From positions 1 through 64,000 of the forward strand of contig NZ_FPBJ01000013.1 of the NCBI RefSeq assembly GCF_900116635.1: a stretch of 64,000 bases of DNA, written 5' to 3'. Origin of the DNA: Xenorhabdus koppenhoeferi. Lineage in GTDB: Bacteria > Pseudomonadota > Gammaproteobacteria > Enterobacterales > Enterobacteriaceae. Each line of letters begins with the position of its first letter. The stretch's first letter is position 1. The notes below the pieces were generated by a model. That model ran no database searches. It saw nothing but the letters and a program-made list of their open reading frames with translations, and had not been told where the DNA came from. Both the position numbers and the translations under genes were made by a program. This document shows positions 60,401 through 64,000 of this stretch, piece after piece.

Positions 60401-60546
60401 ATATCAACTTCACCTTCCATTAAGGTACACCAGCCAATATTGTGCAGGGCACTGCCTTTATAAAGTGTTTGTTCATAAAACACATCTTCTTGGGTAGGAT
60501 GGAGGTTATATAAATTCGAATTTAATAAATATTCAGATTTTATCAT
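42412..60546 (-). CDS. Five-module NRPS, Cstart-A-T/C-A-T/C-A-T/C-A-T-E/C-A-T-TE
   Basis: A 6044-residue peptide synthetase, the only biosynthetic gene of its cluster. Carrier serines are Ser1030, Ser2091, Ser3170, Ser4225 and Ser5754; the fourth (GGDSI) feeds an epimerisation domain (HHLIIDVVS near 4412), and the following C domain is of the D-to-L type (HHAIIDGWS). The first C domain is divergent (HHIIIDALG, ~145-155) and looks like a starter domain. The TE nucleophile is Ser5883 in GWSLGG. Pocket readings: A1 and A3 D-F-W-N-I-G-M-V-H (threonine); A2 D-G-F-A-V-A-S-V-C (unassigned, aromatic-like ending); A4 D-A-W-F-L-G-V-T-F (aliphatic); A5 D-A-W-Q-P-G-L-I-D (glutamine-like). Predicted chain: acyl-Thr-X-Thr-D-aliphatic-Gln, perhaps closed as a lactone through Thr. 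No MbtH partner or exporter lies beside it. ERIC copy 4 follows the stop. Confidence 0.93.
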   Translation of the reverse strand: MIKSEYLLNSNLYNLHPTQEDVFYEQTLYKGSALHNIGWCTLMEGEVDIAILQQAWDLLYQHIDVLRLHMSINSDHEALQCIENKAEAGIITIQDFSMQSATEEKVKLWLQQQVDIPINFPNETLYHASLITINDEKYYFFTKFHHIIIDALGLFRLHQYVHQLYSCLKNGTSTAWLSEIPQYLDSVTKAREYLNSPNYKKDNNYWYNFLKENESHQLTPYYQSTGFSNKTITLPLSVKKSLYAFCEKNKSNLSSVFSCLVSIMMSALTGQQELTFNTVTHGRKTKSEKSTIGMQANVYPVHCPISDTASVAEQIKHIESSIKSSYQHCSFPQSHLARIANNQGFFLPNILIAYEKFSEPDTEFAGIHHYHIHPTISNHPVIFRLKDYGNDQELKITINYSQQYFSDSDVNNMLERLERLFIALIDKPFSLVNELPILLEQERQTLLHTWNQTDPLYSQNETLQLDTLQQQFEVQAVSTPDNVALIFEGETLTYRQLNERANQLACVIREQCQQQNGAPMQAGTLIALYLDRSLEMVISILAVLKAGGAYVPISPEYPTERVQFILEDTQSPCVITQQQYLMALKRYTQSLVTQPKSLAVDNGLLTESQPVENLAQINTSADLAYVIYTSGTTGQPKGVLQTHHNVSRLFTATQKHYQFDQKDTWVLYHTYTFDFSVWELWGALLYGGRLIIPTAECTKDFARFSQLCSHQKVTVLNQTPGAFYAFINASLNISAEFPDLRYVIFGGDKLNPVQLKPWWDNYGDQSPGLINMYGITETTVHVTCKKLTKDDTVTASNIGLPLNDLHAYVLNRSGHLVPIGAPGELYIGGAGLAAGYLNRPELTAERFVENPFATAEDRAKGHARLYKTGDLVRWLPNGELEYLGRNDFQVKIRGYRIELGEIESVLASHPQVKQAVVIDHEHKGNKVLAAYLITEGTENELSDEILIGYLSACLPEYMIPTSFTYIETIPLTLNGKVDHRALPAPMWGNQDNYIAPRNVLETQLCVIWQDVLGLERIGIDDNFFRVGGNSLMAIQLIAAIRRVLEREVSLAQVFELKTIARLAVHMGQQIDTVIPHIELEHYPLSFAQERMLFIERFEQGANMYHIPYLVQLNSSAKLPLLEDAINRVIDRHPVMKTVYRTHDDGHDYQHVLTGRITFRIQSCNDIDELMETVHTDLFTPFDLSTESGLRLYHYQITDQQIADQQVATQHYVLFLWHHIAFDGWSVDIFMDELSETYQALQAGRDSQLPPLDITYGDYSAWQRDYLQGEIRERQLTYWQQTLTGYEPLGLPTDRPRPTHVDYQGRDFNFTLESTLSNQLRDLAKAQETTLYTVLLSGFYVTLAKLSGQEDIVLGTPADNRHHAQTQPLIGMFVNSLVLRTQLQQTTSVEALIRQIHSAIIEAKRHQDIPFEQLVDTLQVERDTSRHPIFQVMFGLQSFGEYPSDNRLPFSPVQADTPLYSPAKFDLSLFISDKQDSLTGSLNYAVTLFDETTIIRLTDIYQQVLIAFVANQKQTLSELELLSVQERHTLLHTWNQTNTPYPQDKTLQQLFEAQVEQTPNNVALVFEGETLTYHQLNERANQLAGVIREHYQQRLDAPLQADTPIALYLDRSLEMVVSILAVLKAGGAYVPILPAYPAERVNFILQDVQTLCIISRKRYLATLAEYTQAFAEQPTLIAADDQTIIASQPVENPVQINQPTDLAYIIYTSGTTGQPKGVMTEHRNVIHMAAAQAKFFNAPNRNKALMFANYIFDGSVFELFPSLFNGLTIYICSEKERHLPAIAELIQQEGIQIAALPPAILKLLTETEFPSLQVLVTAGEAPSVDFLDHFSRHSQILNSYGPTEVTVCATEKLYQHGDIATNIGKAINNARLYVLDSYGNLSPIGTPGELYVGGAGLARGYLNRPELTAERFIENPFASAEDKTHGYTRLYKTGDLVRWLPNGELEYLGRNDFQVKIRGYRIELGEIEKVLASHPQIKQAVVITREHKGHDVLAAYLVTDGELPDENLIKQLSACLPEYMIPASFTRIASIPLTLNGKLDRRALPEPMWKNQNSYSALRNALETQLCAIWQDVLGLESVGIDDNFFRIGGNSLMAIKLTTAIRQNLATDVTLAQLFELKTIAGLADAINREQPRQQTCTVIPHLNAEHYPLSFAQERMLFIEQFEQGSSTYHIPYLVQLDNDACLPLLETAINQLAERHTVIKMVYLNHDDGHLHQQRLNSRLVIRQTPPCDDIDRLMDTVRAEIAIPFDLTTEPSLRLRHYQINNKQQTRDKHYLLMMWHHIAFDGWSANIFMDELAELYHALSEDRDSQLPPLDISYGDYAVWQRDYLQGDTGECQLAYWQQILAGYEPLALPTDRLRPAHVDYQGRDFNFTLESRLSNQLRDLAKAQETTLYTVLLSGFYVTLAKLSGQDDIVLGTPADNRHHTQTQPLIGMFVNSLVLRAQLQQTNSVETLIGQIHQLVTESKAHQDMPFEQLVEALGTERDTSRHPIFQVMFTLQNFDESQPNRLRLPFSPVAMDETLYSAAKFDLNLILSDGQANISGYLNYAISLFDEASIIRLADIYQRVLTAFVTDQKQALSELDILSAQEHHTLLHTWNPADFAPYSQDQTLQQRFEAQVTATPDNVALVFEGEALTYRELNERANKLASVLRENYQQQHHKPMPVNTLIALYLDRSLEMVISILAVLKAGGAYVPISPEYPPERVDFILQDSQTPCILTQQRYLAALAEYTRPLSDRPILIAADDQSVTTRYSGENPVPMSRADDLVYVIYTSGTTGKPKGVLQTHHNVVRLFTATQEQYQFNHHDTWVLYHAYTFDFSVWELWGALLYGGCLVIPTIECTKDFVQFSRLCSDQKVTVLNQTPGAFYAFVDTSLNTNAAYPYLRLVIFGGDKLNQVQLHPWWAKYGDHTPVLVNMYGITETTVHVTYKKLTKDDTSTASNIGRSLSDISAYVLDSFGHLAPIGAPGELYVGGAGLARGYLNRPELTAERFIENPFASTEDKTHGYTRLYKTGDLVRWLPNGELEYLGRNDFQVKIRGYRIELGEIESILASHPQVKQTVVIARQHKDHDVLAAYLVTDSELSDETLINYLSARLPEYMIPVSFTRITSIPLTLNGKLDRSALPEPVWENQNHYVAPRNALETQLCAIWQHILGLEQIGIDDNFFRIGGNSLMAIKLTAAIRQRLATDITLAQLFELKTIAGLADAINREQPGQQTCTVIPHLNAEHYPLSFAQERMLFIEQFEQGSSTYHIPYLVQLDNDACLPLLETAINQLAERHTVIKMVYLNRDNGQIHQHKLDKRLVIQPILSCDDIDRLMDTVRDEIAIPFDLTTEPSLRLCHYQTCDKHYLLMLWHHIAFDGWSADIFMDELAALYHALSEGRDSQLPPLDISYGDYAAWQRDYLQGDTGEHQLAYWRQILADYDPLDLPADHPRPAQVNYQGRDFGFTLESRLSNQLRDLAKTQETTLYTVLLSGFYVTLATLSGQDDIVLGTPTDNRHHAQTQPLIGMFVNSMALRTQLQQSASVETLIEQIHQLIIESKAHQDMPFEQLVEALDIERDTSRHPIFQVMFSLQNFGDSQPKGANLPFRPVTMGENLYSPAKFDLSLSLSDGQANISGCLNYAVSLFNEASIVRLAGIYQQVLAAFVANQKQPLSGLDILSAQERCLLESWNQTDAPYPQDKTLQQLFEAQAAQRPEAIAVIFEEQRISYGELNRRANRLAHHLMALGVRPDDRVALCLERSPDMVAGILAILKAGGAYVPLDPTYPAERLAYMLEDAAPVALLTQTAQAGKLTRTMPRTIPTILLDNQALFLETLPDNNPDTPALGLTSRHLAYVIYTSGSTGQPKGVMVEHRSVLRLIINNGFADIGPDDCIAHCANISFDAATWEVWSGLVHGARLLLIPEKTLLQPAHFGQCLSAEKVSALFLTTALFNQYASLIAPSLSGLRYVLFGGEKSDHRAAIRLKAEQAPAHLLHVYGPTETTTFATAYDIPVIEDENGTLPIGQPISNTRIYILDKLGRPVPIGAAGEIYIGGDGVARGYLNRPELTAERFLTDPFSPEPDARMYKTGDLARWLPDGNIEYLGRNDSQVKLRGFRIEPGEIESALTSHPQIKQAVVTAYENNGHKVLAAYLVTEGTLSDEMLTVHLSERLPEYMLPASFTRIGSIPLTQNGKVDHRALPEPILADRDNYVAPRNALETQLCTIWKETLGLQHIGIEDNFFRIGGDSIVSIQLVSKLRQAGFSLQVKSIFAAPTVAQLAQLLIQTSATEKVVAEQGLLNGEFGLLPVQQDFFDWNLSSPHHWNQAFMIRLPGDINHATIEQALTILTERHDMLRACFIGTKHTDIKSIRRQCYFAEMPSWLPALLHCDISKLNKAELHQQLTRWQSGFDYNNGPLWQAGHLTGYADGSARLFFAFHHLIIDVVSWRIIAEDIRRFLQHETLLQGETLPAKTSSYRQWVNAVHHYAECHQQETSYWQQVTAGNNTHSASGEASHHTLSISTELTDVLLREANAGYQTEINDLLLSALTLALHAVFSKSVNHITLEGHGRETIDSTLDVSETVGWFTTVYPVRLVMQADIAETIIHTKEMLRAVPNKGIGYGTLRQAGYLTGDLPAISFNYLGQLGGETGQNWSLTSDDCGTVVADDNHSHLLLNINGLIQAGKLQFSVSCRLSEVQTNMFITAFEQALHSVITTGQKQAQSGGVKTPSDYGIEGISIKLLRHLQQRYQIEALYPATSLQQGFIYHHLTQPQDDAYRVQLLLDYHTQLDISVYQRAWVLASLRFPILRTAFNWEEEVLQIATKGASISAGNFEIKDISQLSEEERNKAIEEIQQHDRTLPFDFSQPGLIRFTVIKQHEHLVTVLITKHHAIIDGWSHPILLQTVHEYYNELTQRRVPQIVADNAYLATQQYYLDHKAESEAYWAERKAQFHVINDLSALLSHDVDLAQIKSIENPMEQTITLQGDVYQQLKKMCREQGITLNAMLQFAWHKLLHSYTGDEQTIVGTTVSGRDVPVEGIESSVGLYINTLPLIVQWREKNSIIDVLQEIQKDIAALNSYSAVSLTNLQSDGERLFHSLLVFENYPAPVIGENSDSGSRDRIENRLTFRNAIEKTDYPLSLTAYEPDNRLIVTLSYGEAWVTGKQAQRLLDQIKRILHVVACDPYQLHTSVTFLSEEERHTLLHTWNQTDVAYPQDKMLQQQFEIQAAAAADNVALIFEEEILTYRQLNEQANQLAAVIRENYLQQCHTPMQADTPIALYLDRSPEMVISILAVLKAGGAYVPVSPEYPPERVQYILQDTGSPCILTQHQHLTTLEKCISTLSRQPTLIAADDPIVTQGRSVENLIPVNKSTDLAYIIYTSGTTGQPKGVELTHRNVINHLCWMQSEYPLSTSDKVLQQTPYTFDASVWELIATYWFGASIVMPLPNVHKQPEVLYELIQKTGVTVVQFVPSMLGAFCQAVRDSGQHLPRSIRYVPCGGETLTMSHVNAFRAINSHSSTLINLYGPTETTIDITHFDVTDEVSANIPIGKAHHNTRLYVLTHHGELSPIGAPGELYIGGAGLARGYRNRPDLTEKHFVNNPFASDEDKAFGYTRLYRTGDRVRWLADGNLEYLGRNDLQVKIRGYRIELGEIETALSSHPQVKQAVVIDREHKENSILAAYLVTESTDGGLSDESLIKHLSARLPEYMIPASFTLIASVPLTLNGKLDRRALPEPTWGNRDSYVAPRNQLEIQLCAIWQEILGMERIGIADNFFRMGGNSLMAIKLTGAMRSKVGIDIPLNILFSHKCISLLSQWLESGRSQANLLNFLTPTSTARNKLFMIHAANCGSEVYEPLANALSDIYNCIGIDNYNLCTDNQIDSLQQIAQIYMKLILSETSIDEPIRILGWSLGGQLAMEIAFQFEQLGAKDIQLFILDTIMNNDEIKDLRNNLDMSYAYNEITRILHEKGASDTYINKVLEIVPIEGKMVNCDLSGKLTHSKMTLFKAGKINPCHKEGVGLLMNQLVAKIPDNNLSQWLHTPLTISVIDDCYHENIVSAVAIIRREIIKHIT
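50701..50995. repeat. Intragenic duplication, copy in module 4 C domain
   Basis: This ~295-bp tract is nearly identical to 53938-54232, one module length (~3.24 kb) away; one run of more than 150 bases is identical. It encodes the T3-C4 junction and start of C4 on the minus strand. It marks recent duplication or gene conversion between modules. Confidence 0.85.
53938..54232. repeat. Intragenic duplication, copy in module 3 C domain
   Basis: Partner of the tract at 50701-50995, covering the T2-C3 junction and the start of C3. Only a handful of substitutions are visible across about 295 bases. Confidence 0.85.
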
Positions 60547-60551
60547 AATAA

Positions 60552-60557
60552 ATTATA
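60552..60557 (-). promoter_or_regulatory. TATAAT immediately before the NRPS start codon
   Basis: A consensus -10 hexamer on the minus strand, separated from the ATG by 5 bases. If used, the transcript would begin at or next to the start codon. No consensus -35 is found at 16-18 bases; the best match, TTGTGA, is at 14. It may be chance in AT-rich DNA. Confidence 0.25.
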
Positions 60558-61052
60558 CGAATGCATTCCGTTCACAAGTTATTTTCAATCCACAATACAA
60601 CAAGTAGATAACGAGGTTTTAATAAATTTAATTAAATTTATTTTAGTGATAAAAAGATTGTAATTTTAATTTTCTTTGTGTGAAGTAATAAATTACAGGG
60701 GGAATAATTCACTATGTTATTTAGACTAATTAATATGATTTTGTGTTATCTTCCGTTGTATCAATATGATTAACTTTGCAACTTTACAGCATTCTCCCTT
60801 ATAAAAATAGTTAAAGGTTGTTTAATTTAGTGAGTAAACTGTTTCATTTTTTGATATAGCTATTCTATATCATTTATTTGTTTTTAATTTTTGATGGTTA
60901 TTATCGTTCCTTATATTTCCCTGTAAGTTATTCTTTGTCCTGCAATATTGATTGTTATTCGGATTTAAGTCTATATTATTTTTTGTTTAATATGCAGTGT
61001 TCTTTAATTAGCTTTCAGTTTAAGATGTGTTTGTTTAATAAATAAATATTGC

Positions 61053-61090
61053 TATACCCAATGGATTTCAAGAGGCAGCGCGACGGCAAA
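61053..61090 (+). repeat. Truncated ERIC left end
   Basis: TATACCCAATGGATTTCAAG followed by GGCAGCGCGACGGCAAAAG matches the left ~38 bases of the full ERIC copies; the rest is missing. It lies downstream of cdh. Confidence 0.75.
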
Positions 61091-61200
61091 AGCTATCGGT
61101 GTATCATTAGCTGGGTGTTATTGCCACTCTGCATCCTTTTACTGCTTCTGATTTGTGACAATAACGACCAGAAAATATAAACTATCTTAAATATATAGAT

Positions 61201-61956
61201 TTAATTCATATTACATTTATAGTCCTGTATTTCACCAGCAGAACCAAGATTTAACTCTAATAAATCAAATCTATTGGCAAGTAAAACCATTGAACCATCT
61301 TTCAGTTTTGATACAGCCAATCCATAATATTCGATGTCATCATCTATTCTAGAAATATAATTCTGTAATAGTTTGAAAGGATTTTCTTTGTATAGATCAT
61401 TGCTTTCCAGTTTTTTAACTAAATAGGTATGGCCTTCTAATTTAGATGGCAACACTTTCCAATCATTGCTAATAGCGTCTTTGTCTTTTTCAAGCGCAAC
61501 TGAAACTTCTTTTTTCAGACAAGATAGATGAATATGTAACTGATCTTGTGATCTACCATACTTAGAGTTCACTGCTAATGAAATTCTATTATCATCTATG
61601 TTTTTATTGTCTCCTTTAGTTAAATTAGTTCTTTCATCCCATGCATATGAAAAAAAAGAGGGTGAAGAATTTTTTTGTAACTCAGGAGATTCAATACCTG
61701 TCACTTTATATGTTGGCATGATTAAATCGTGTTTAGGACCTTTTTCATCTTTAAATAGGACATATTTTTTATCTAAATCGACTTTTAAACAAGGTGATGG
61801 ATTAGCATTTTTAATTTGATTGGGTACACATTGTTGGTTGACTATTTCCCATAATGCATTAGGGTTACCTCTTTCCCAAATATAATAGATAAGGAAGGCA
61901 ATAAGAAATAGAATAAAAACAATTATTTTTATCTTATTATTTTTTAACTTGATCAT
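61201..61956 (-). CDS. cdh: CDP-diacylglycerol pyrophosphatase Cdh
   Basis: Hydrolyses CDP-diacylglycerol to phosphatidate and CMP at the inner membrane. The 251 residues equal E. coli Cdh. One N-terminal membrane helix (~9-27) is followed by the conserved opening NALWEIVNQQCVPNQ. The HIT-like active-site segment QLHIHLSCLKKEV holds the catalytic histidines near residue 142. Other conserved stretches are YVLFKDEKGPKHDLIMPTY and LNLGSAGEIQDYKC. GAGG lies 5 bases before the ATG. It is monocistronic and flanked on both sides by truncated ERIC ends in opposite orientation. Confidence 0.92.
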   Translation of the reverse strand: MIKLKNNKIKIIVFILFLIAFLIYYIWERGNPNALWEIVNQQCVPNQIKNANPSPCLKVDLDKKYVLFKDEKGPKHDLIMPTYKVTGIESPELQKNSSPSFFSYAWDERTNLTKGDNKNIDDNRISLAVNSKYGRSQDQLHIHLSCLKKEVSVALEKDKDAISNDWKVLPSKLEGHTYLVKKLESNDLYKENPFKLLQNYISRIDDDIEYYGLAVSKLKDGSMVLLANRFDLLELNLGSAGEIQDYKCNMN

Positions 61957-61980
61957 TTTAACCTCTTTATGTTTTTACAT

Positions 61981-62009
61981 TTGCCGTATCTTGAAATCCA
62001 TTGGGCATA
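61981..62009 (-). repeat. Truncated ERIC left end, inverted
   Basis: TTGCCGTATC then TTGAAATCCATTGGGCATA is the reverse complement of the ERIC left end, with part of the interior missing. It lies just upstream of the cdh start, facing the remnant at 61053-61090. Confidence 0.7.
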
Positions 62010-62160
62010 TGGCATATATAGTAGAAATAGGCGTTAAAAACCTATTCCAGTAGATGTTGTTATTGCTGTCAGCTTACACATAAAAATCGGTGTCTATATG
62101 AAGTATATGAAAATTTTTAGTATTGGCTAAGTTCAAAATGATTCTAATACTAGTTGTTAT

Positions 62161-62188
62161 TATATTCAATGAATTTCAAGATACAGAG
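62161..62188 (+). repeat. ERIC-end remnant
   Basis: TATATTCAATGAATTTCAAG followed by ATACAGAG resembles the ERIC left end with several substitutions. A weak match, given as a remnant. Confidence 0.4.
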
Positions 62189-62342
62189 TTTATAACCTAG
62201 CCTTTATTTTTTCATTTTTCTTCGCAATATTTAGTTACATCATAATGTTTGTAAAACAAATATTATGATGATATCACCAAATAATATTCTGTCAGAAGGC
62301 CGTAAAATTACGATAATGTGACATGTGAAAGAGGATCTGCCG

Positions 62343-62426
62343 ATGACCTTATTTGAGACAAAATTGTTTCTATTACGGAATCAAAAAATGGAAAAAATCA
62401 TCGACATCACAGAAAATTTCGACTAA
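62343..62426 (+). CDS. Possible 27-residue small protein
   Basis: ATG preceded by AGAGGA at a good distance, encoding a short charged peptide that begins MTLFETKLFLLRNQK and ends ENFD. I recognise no family. It may be a true small gene, the truncated start of a lost gene, or a chance frame. Confidence 0.2.
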   Translation: MTLFETKLFLLRNQKMEKIIDITENFD

Positions 62427-62534
62427 TTTGTCCGTAGCCTGTTCCTTCTTAGATCGGTTTGTTATTCGTCTGATATTGAAACAGGCTTTTAGTTCAATTT
62501 CTTATCAAAAATTCGGGTTAAACTAAACCTTACC

Positions 62535-63413
62535 ATGAAAAATATTCTTTCAATTCAATCTCATGTTGTCTTTGGTCATGCAGGAAATAGTGCGGCTGTT
62601 TTTCCGATGAATCGTATGGGAGTGAACGTATGGCCACTAAATACAGTTCAGTTTTCTAATCACACCCAATATACTCAATGGCGTGGTTGTGTGATGCCAC
62701 CTGAACATTTAGCTGAAATTGTGCAGGGAATTGGTGAAATTGATAAATTAACATCCTGCAATGCGGTATTGAGTGGTTATATTGGTTCAGCAGAGCAAGG
62801 CCGCTATATTCTTGATATCGTTAAACAGGTTAAGCAAGCTAATCCTGATGCATGGTATTTCTGTGATCCTGTAATGGGGCATCCCGAAAAAGGTTGTATT
62901 GTTGTTCCGGGAGTCGCTGAATTTTTTTGTGAAGAGGCATTACCCGTCAGTGATATTATTGCGCCTAATTTATTGGAGCTTGAAACACTGACTGGGCGGA
63001 AAATTGAAAATGTAGAACAGACTATATCCGCCTCACGTGAGTTATGTGAAAAAGGGCCTAAGATTGTGTTAGTTAAACACCTTAGTCGGGCAGGCTATCG
63101 GGCAGATTGTTTTGAAATGCTTTTGGTAACTAAAGAACATAGCTGGCATATTAGCCGCCCATTGATTGATACTGGTGAACGGCAACCTGTTGGTGTTGGT
63201 GATTTGACGAGCGGTTTATTGCTGGTCAATTTACTGAAAAGTCTATCTTTGACAGATGATGTATTAAAAGCAGCATTAGAACATGTTACTTCGGCGGTCT
63301 ATGAAGTTATGTTGGAGACGCAAGCACGGGGAGAATATGAGCTACAACTCATTGCTGCTCAGGATAAGATGGTTGCACCAACACATCAATTCAATGCAAT
63401 ATCAATTGACTGA
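62535..63413 (+). CDS. pdxY: Pyridoxal kinase PdxY
   Basis: Phosphorylates pyridoxal in the vitamin B6 salvage route. The 292 residues are close to E. coli PdxY (287). Characteristic segments are the N-terminal [42 protein letters not shown], and the anion-hole/catalytic segment [11 protein letters not shown] with the conserved aspartate. The ribosome site before the ATG is weak. It is convergent with gstA, its neighbour in E. coli as well. Confidence 0.96.
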   Translation: MKNILSIQSHVVFGHAGNSAAVFPMNRMGVNVWPLNTVQFSNHTQYTQWRGCVMPPEHLAEIVQGIGEIDKLTSCNAVLSGYIGSAEQGRYILDIVKQVKQANPDAWYFCDPVMGHPEKGCIVVPGVAEFFCEEALPVSDIIAPNLLELETLTGRKIENVEQTISASRELCEKGPKIVLVKHLSRAGYRADCFEMLLVTKEHSWHISRPLIDTGERQPVGVGDLTSGLLLVNLLKSLSLTDDVLKAALEHVTSAVYEVMLETQARGEYELQLIAAQDKMVAPTHQFNAISID

Positions 63414-63426
63414 TATATAGAGATTA

Positions 63427-63563
63427 TATATCCAATGGATTTCGAGTTTCAGTACGATGGTCAGCGGATGAATCTCCGGAAGCGTAAGTGACGCGTGTTT
63501 ATAAAAATAGTAACAGGCGTGAATGAGAGTCACCAGAAAAGCTGCAACTTGAAAGACGAAGGG
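63427..63563 (+). repeat. Degenerate ERIC element, copy 5
   Basis: About 137 bp with a left end TATCCAATGGATTTCGAG and right end GCAACTTGAAAGACGAAGG of ERIC type. The centre is diverged and slightly longer than in the 127-bp copies. It lies between the convergent pdxY and gstA genes. Confidence 0.65.
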
Positions 63564-63578
63564 ATTTAGTCTTCCTGA

Positions 63579-63604
63579 GCTTCCGGTAGCATATTACCGG
63601 AAGC
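63579..63604. terminator. Hairpin between convergent pdxY and gstA
   Basis: GCTTCCGGTA and TACCGGAAGC form a perfect 10-bp stem with a 6-base loop. A further TTACCGGAA follows at 63610-63618. No T-run follows on either strand, so it is a hairpin of terminator position but not of classical form. Confidence 0.4.
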
Positions 63605-63635
63605 ATGTATTACCGGAAATTGAACACGATCAGAT

Positions 63636-64000
63636 TTAAATTAATCCTTCAGCTTTTAAAGCATCGTGAACGCTCGGACGTTGCTTAATCATGTCCATAT
63701 ATGCGTTTAAATGTACTAATTCAGAAATATCTAATTTAGTTCTAGGCACCCATTGACTGACGGCAAATAAATAAGAGTCCGCAATGGTGAAATTTGCTCC
63801 GGTAATATAGGGAAATTTTGCCAACACACTATCAATATAAGTGAGGCGGAGCATTAATTTTTTCATTAAGATAGCAATATAGGCTTCCGGTGTAGCTATT
63901 ATTGGAAACAATGGCATAAAGTTTTGATGTAATTCACTGGAAATATAGCTTAGCCATTCGATTTGGTGATAGTGCTCCATTGTACCGGTTGGTGCAATTA
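63636..64000 (-). CDS. gstA: Glutathione S-transferase GstA, C-terminal part (cut by window edge)
   Basis: The frame encodes the all-helical C-terminal domain of a beta-class glutathione S-transferase: IEWLSYISSELHQNFMPLF, ITGANFTIADSYLFAVSQW and the ending RPSVHDALKAEGLI, each matching E. coli GstA closely. The frame stays open to the window edge, upstream of an internal ATG at 63980, so that ATG is not the true start. The N-terminal thioredoxin-fold domain lies outside the window. Neighbour pdxY supports the assignment. Confidence 0.9.
   Translation of the reverse strand, partial: IAPTGTMEHYHQIEWLSYISSELHQNFMPLFPIIATPEAYIAILMKKLMLRLTYIDSVLAKFPYITGANFTIADSYLFAVSQWVPRTKLDISELVHLNAYMDMIKQRPSVHDALKAEGLI

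Larger units (their letters stand above)
60547..61200. other. AT-rich region upstream of the NRPS
   Basis: A 654-bp gene-free, strongly AT-rich stretch containing the NRPS promoter region. A perfect TATAAT (minus strand, 60557-60552) lies only 5 bases from the NRPS start codon, and no good ribosome site is visible. A truncated ERIC end sits at 61053-61090. Nothing else was recognised. Confidence 0.55.
61957..62534. other. Intergenic region between cdh and pdxY
   Basis: A 578-bp AT-rich stretch between divergent genes, holding two ERIC-end remnants and a possible 27-codon frame (62343-62426), each listed separately. No confident promoter was assigned. Confidence 0.5.

Overview
The window reads as a chromosomal segment of an insect-pathogenic Morganellaceae bacterium, most likely Xenorhabdus (less likely Photorhabdus). 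The reasons are the mix of enterobacterial core genes (ttcA, zntB, mppA, tpx, cdh, pdxY, gstA), AT-rich intergenic DNA, 127-bp ERIC/IRU repeats, and large accessory blocks for a siderophore, an NRPS peptide and a big TcdA/TcdB-like toxin. The genus is inference; no rRNA or tRNA is present to settle it.

Region 1 (93-31100) is a complete yersiniabactin-type siderophore locus. A divergent AraC regulator (ybtA-like) faces a nearly gapless run: TonB receptor (fyuA-like), MFS exporter/importer (ybtX), two ABC half-transporters (ybtP, ybtQ), two megasynthases (irp2, irp1), thiazolinyl reductase (ybtU), editing thioesterase (ybtT) and a ybtE-ybtS fusion. A strong Fur box lies in the divergent promoter. 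The logic is salicylate made and activated by the fusion protein, loaded on the ArCP of Irp2, extended with two cyclised cysteines, a malonyl unit and further cysteines on Irp1, then released by the terminal TE. Three departures from the classical pathway stand out. Irp1 carries an extra Cy-A-PCP module with its own cysteine A domain. Its PKS C-methyltransferase has lost the SAM-binding core. Salicylate synthase and salicyl-AMP ligase are one polypeptide. The predicted product is a yersiniabactin relative without the gem-dimethyl group and possibly with one more thiazoline ring.

Region 2 (31101-36110) is core genome: ttcA, then zntB and mppA on the other strand, and tpx, with ERIC elements between them and clear terminators after zntB and tpx.

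Region 3 (36111-42154) carries one 1857-residue toxin-like protein: a YopT-like (C58) Cys-His-Asp protease signature at the N terminus, a TcdA/TcdB-type pore-forming/translocation region, a long beta-rich middle, two degenerate RTX-like motifs and a C-terminal beta-sandwich that resembles a carbohydrate-binding module.

Region 4 (42412-60546, minus strand) is one giant 6044-residue NRPS with five modules: Cstart-A-T / C-A-T / C-A-T / C-A-T-E / C-A-T-TE. Pocket residues predict Thr at positions 1 and 3, a D-configured aliphatic residue at 4, and a Gln-like residue at 5; position 2 is unassigned. The gene is a visible mosaic: modules 2 and 3 share near-identical tracts, and the module 4 A domain looks imported.

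Region 5 (60547-64000) returns to core-type genes: cdh bracketed by truncated inverted ERIC ends, pdxY, and the 3' part of gstA, which runs off the right edge.
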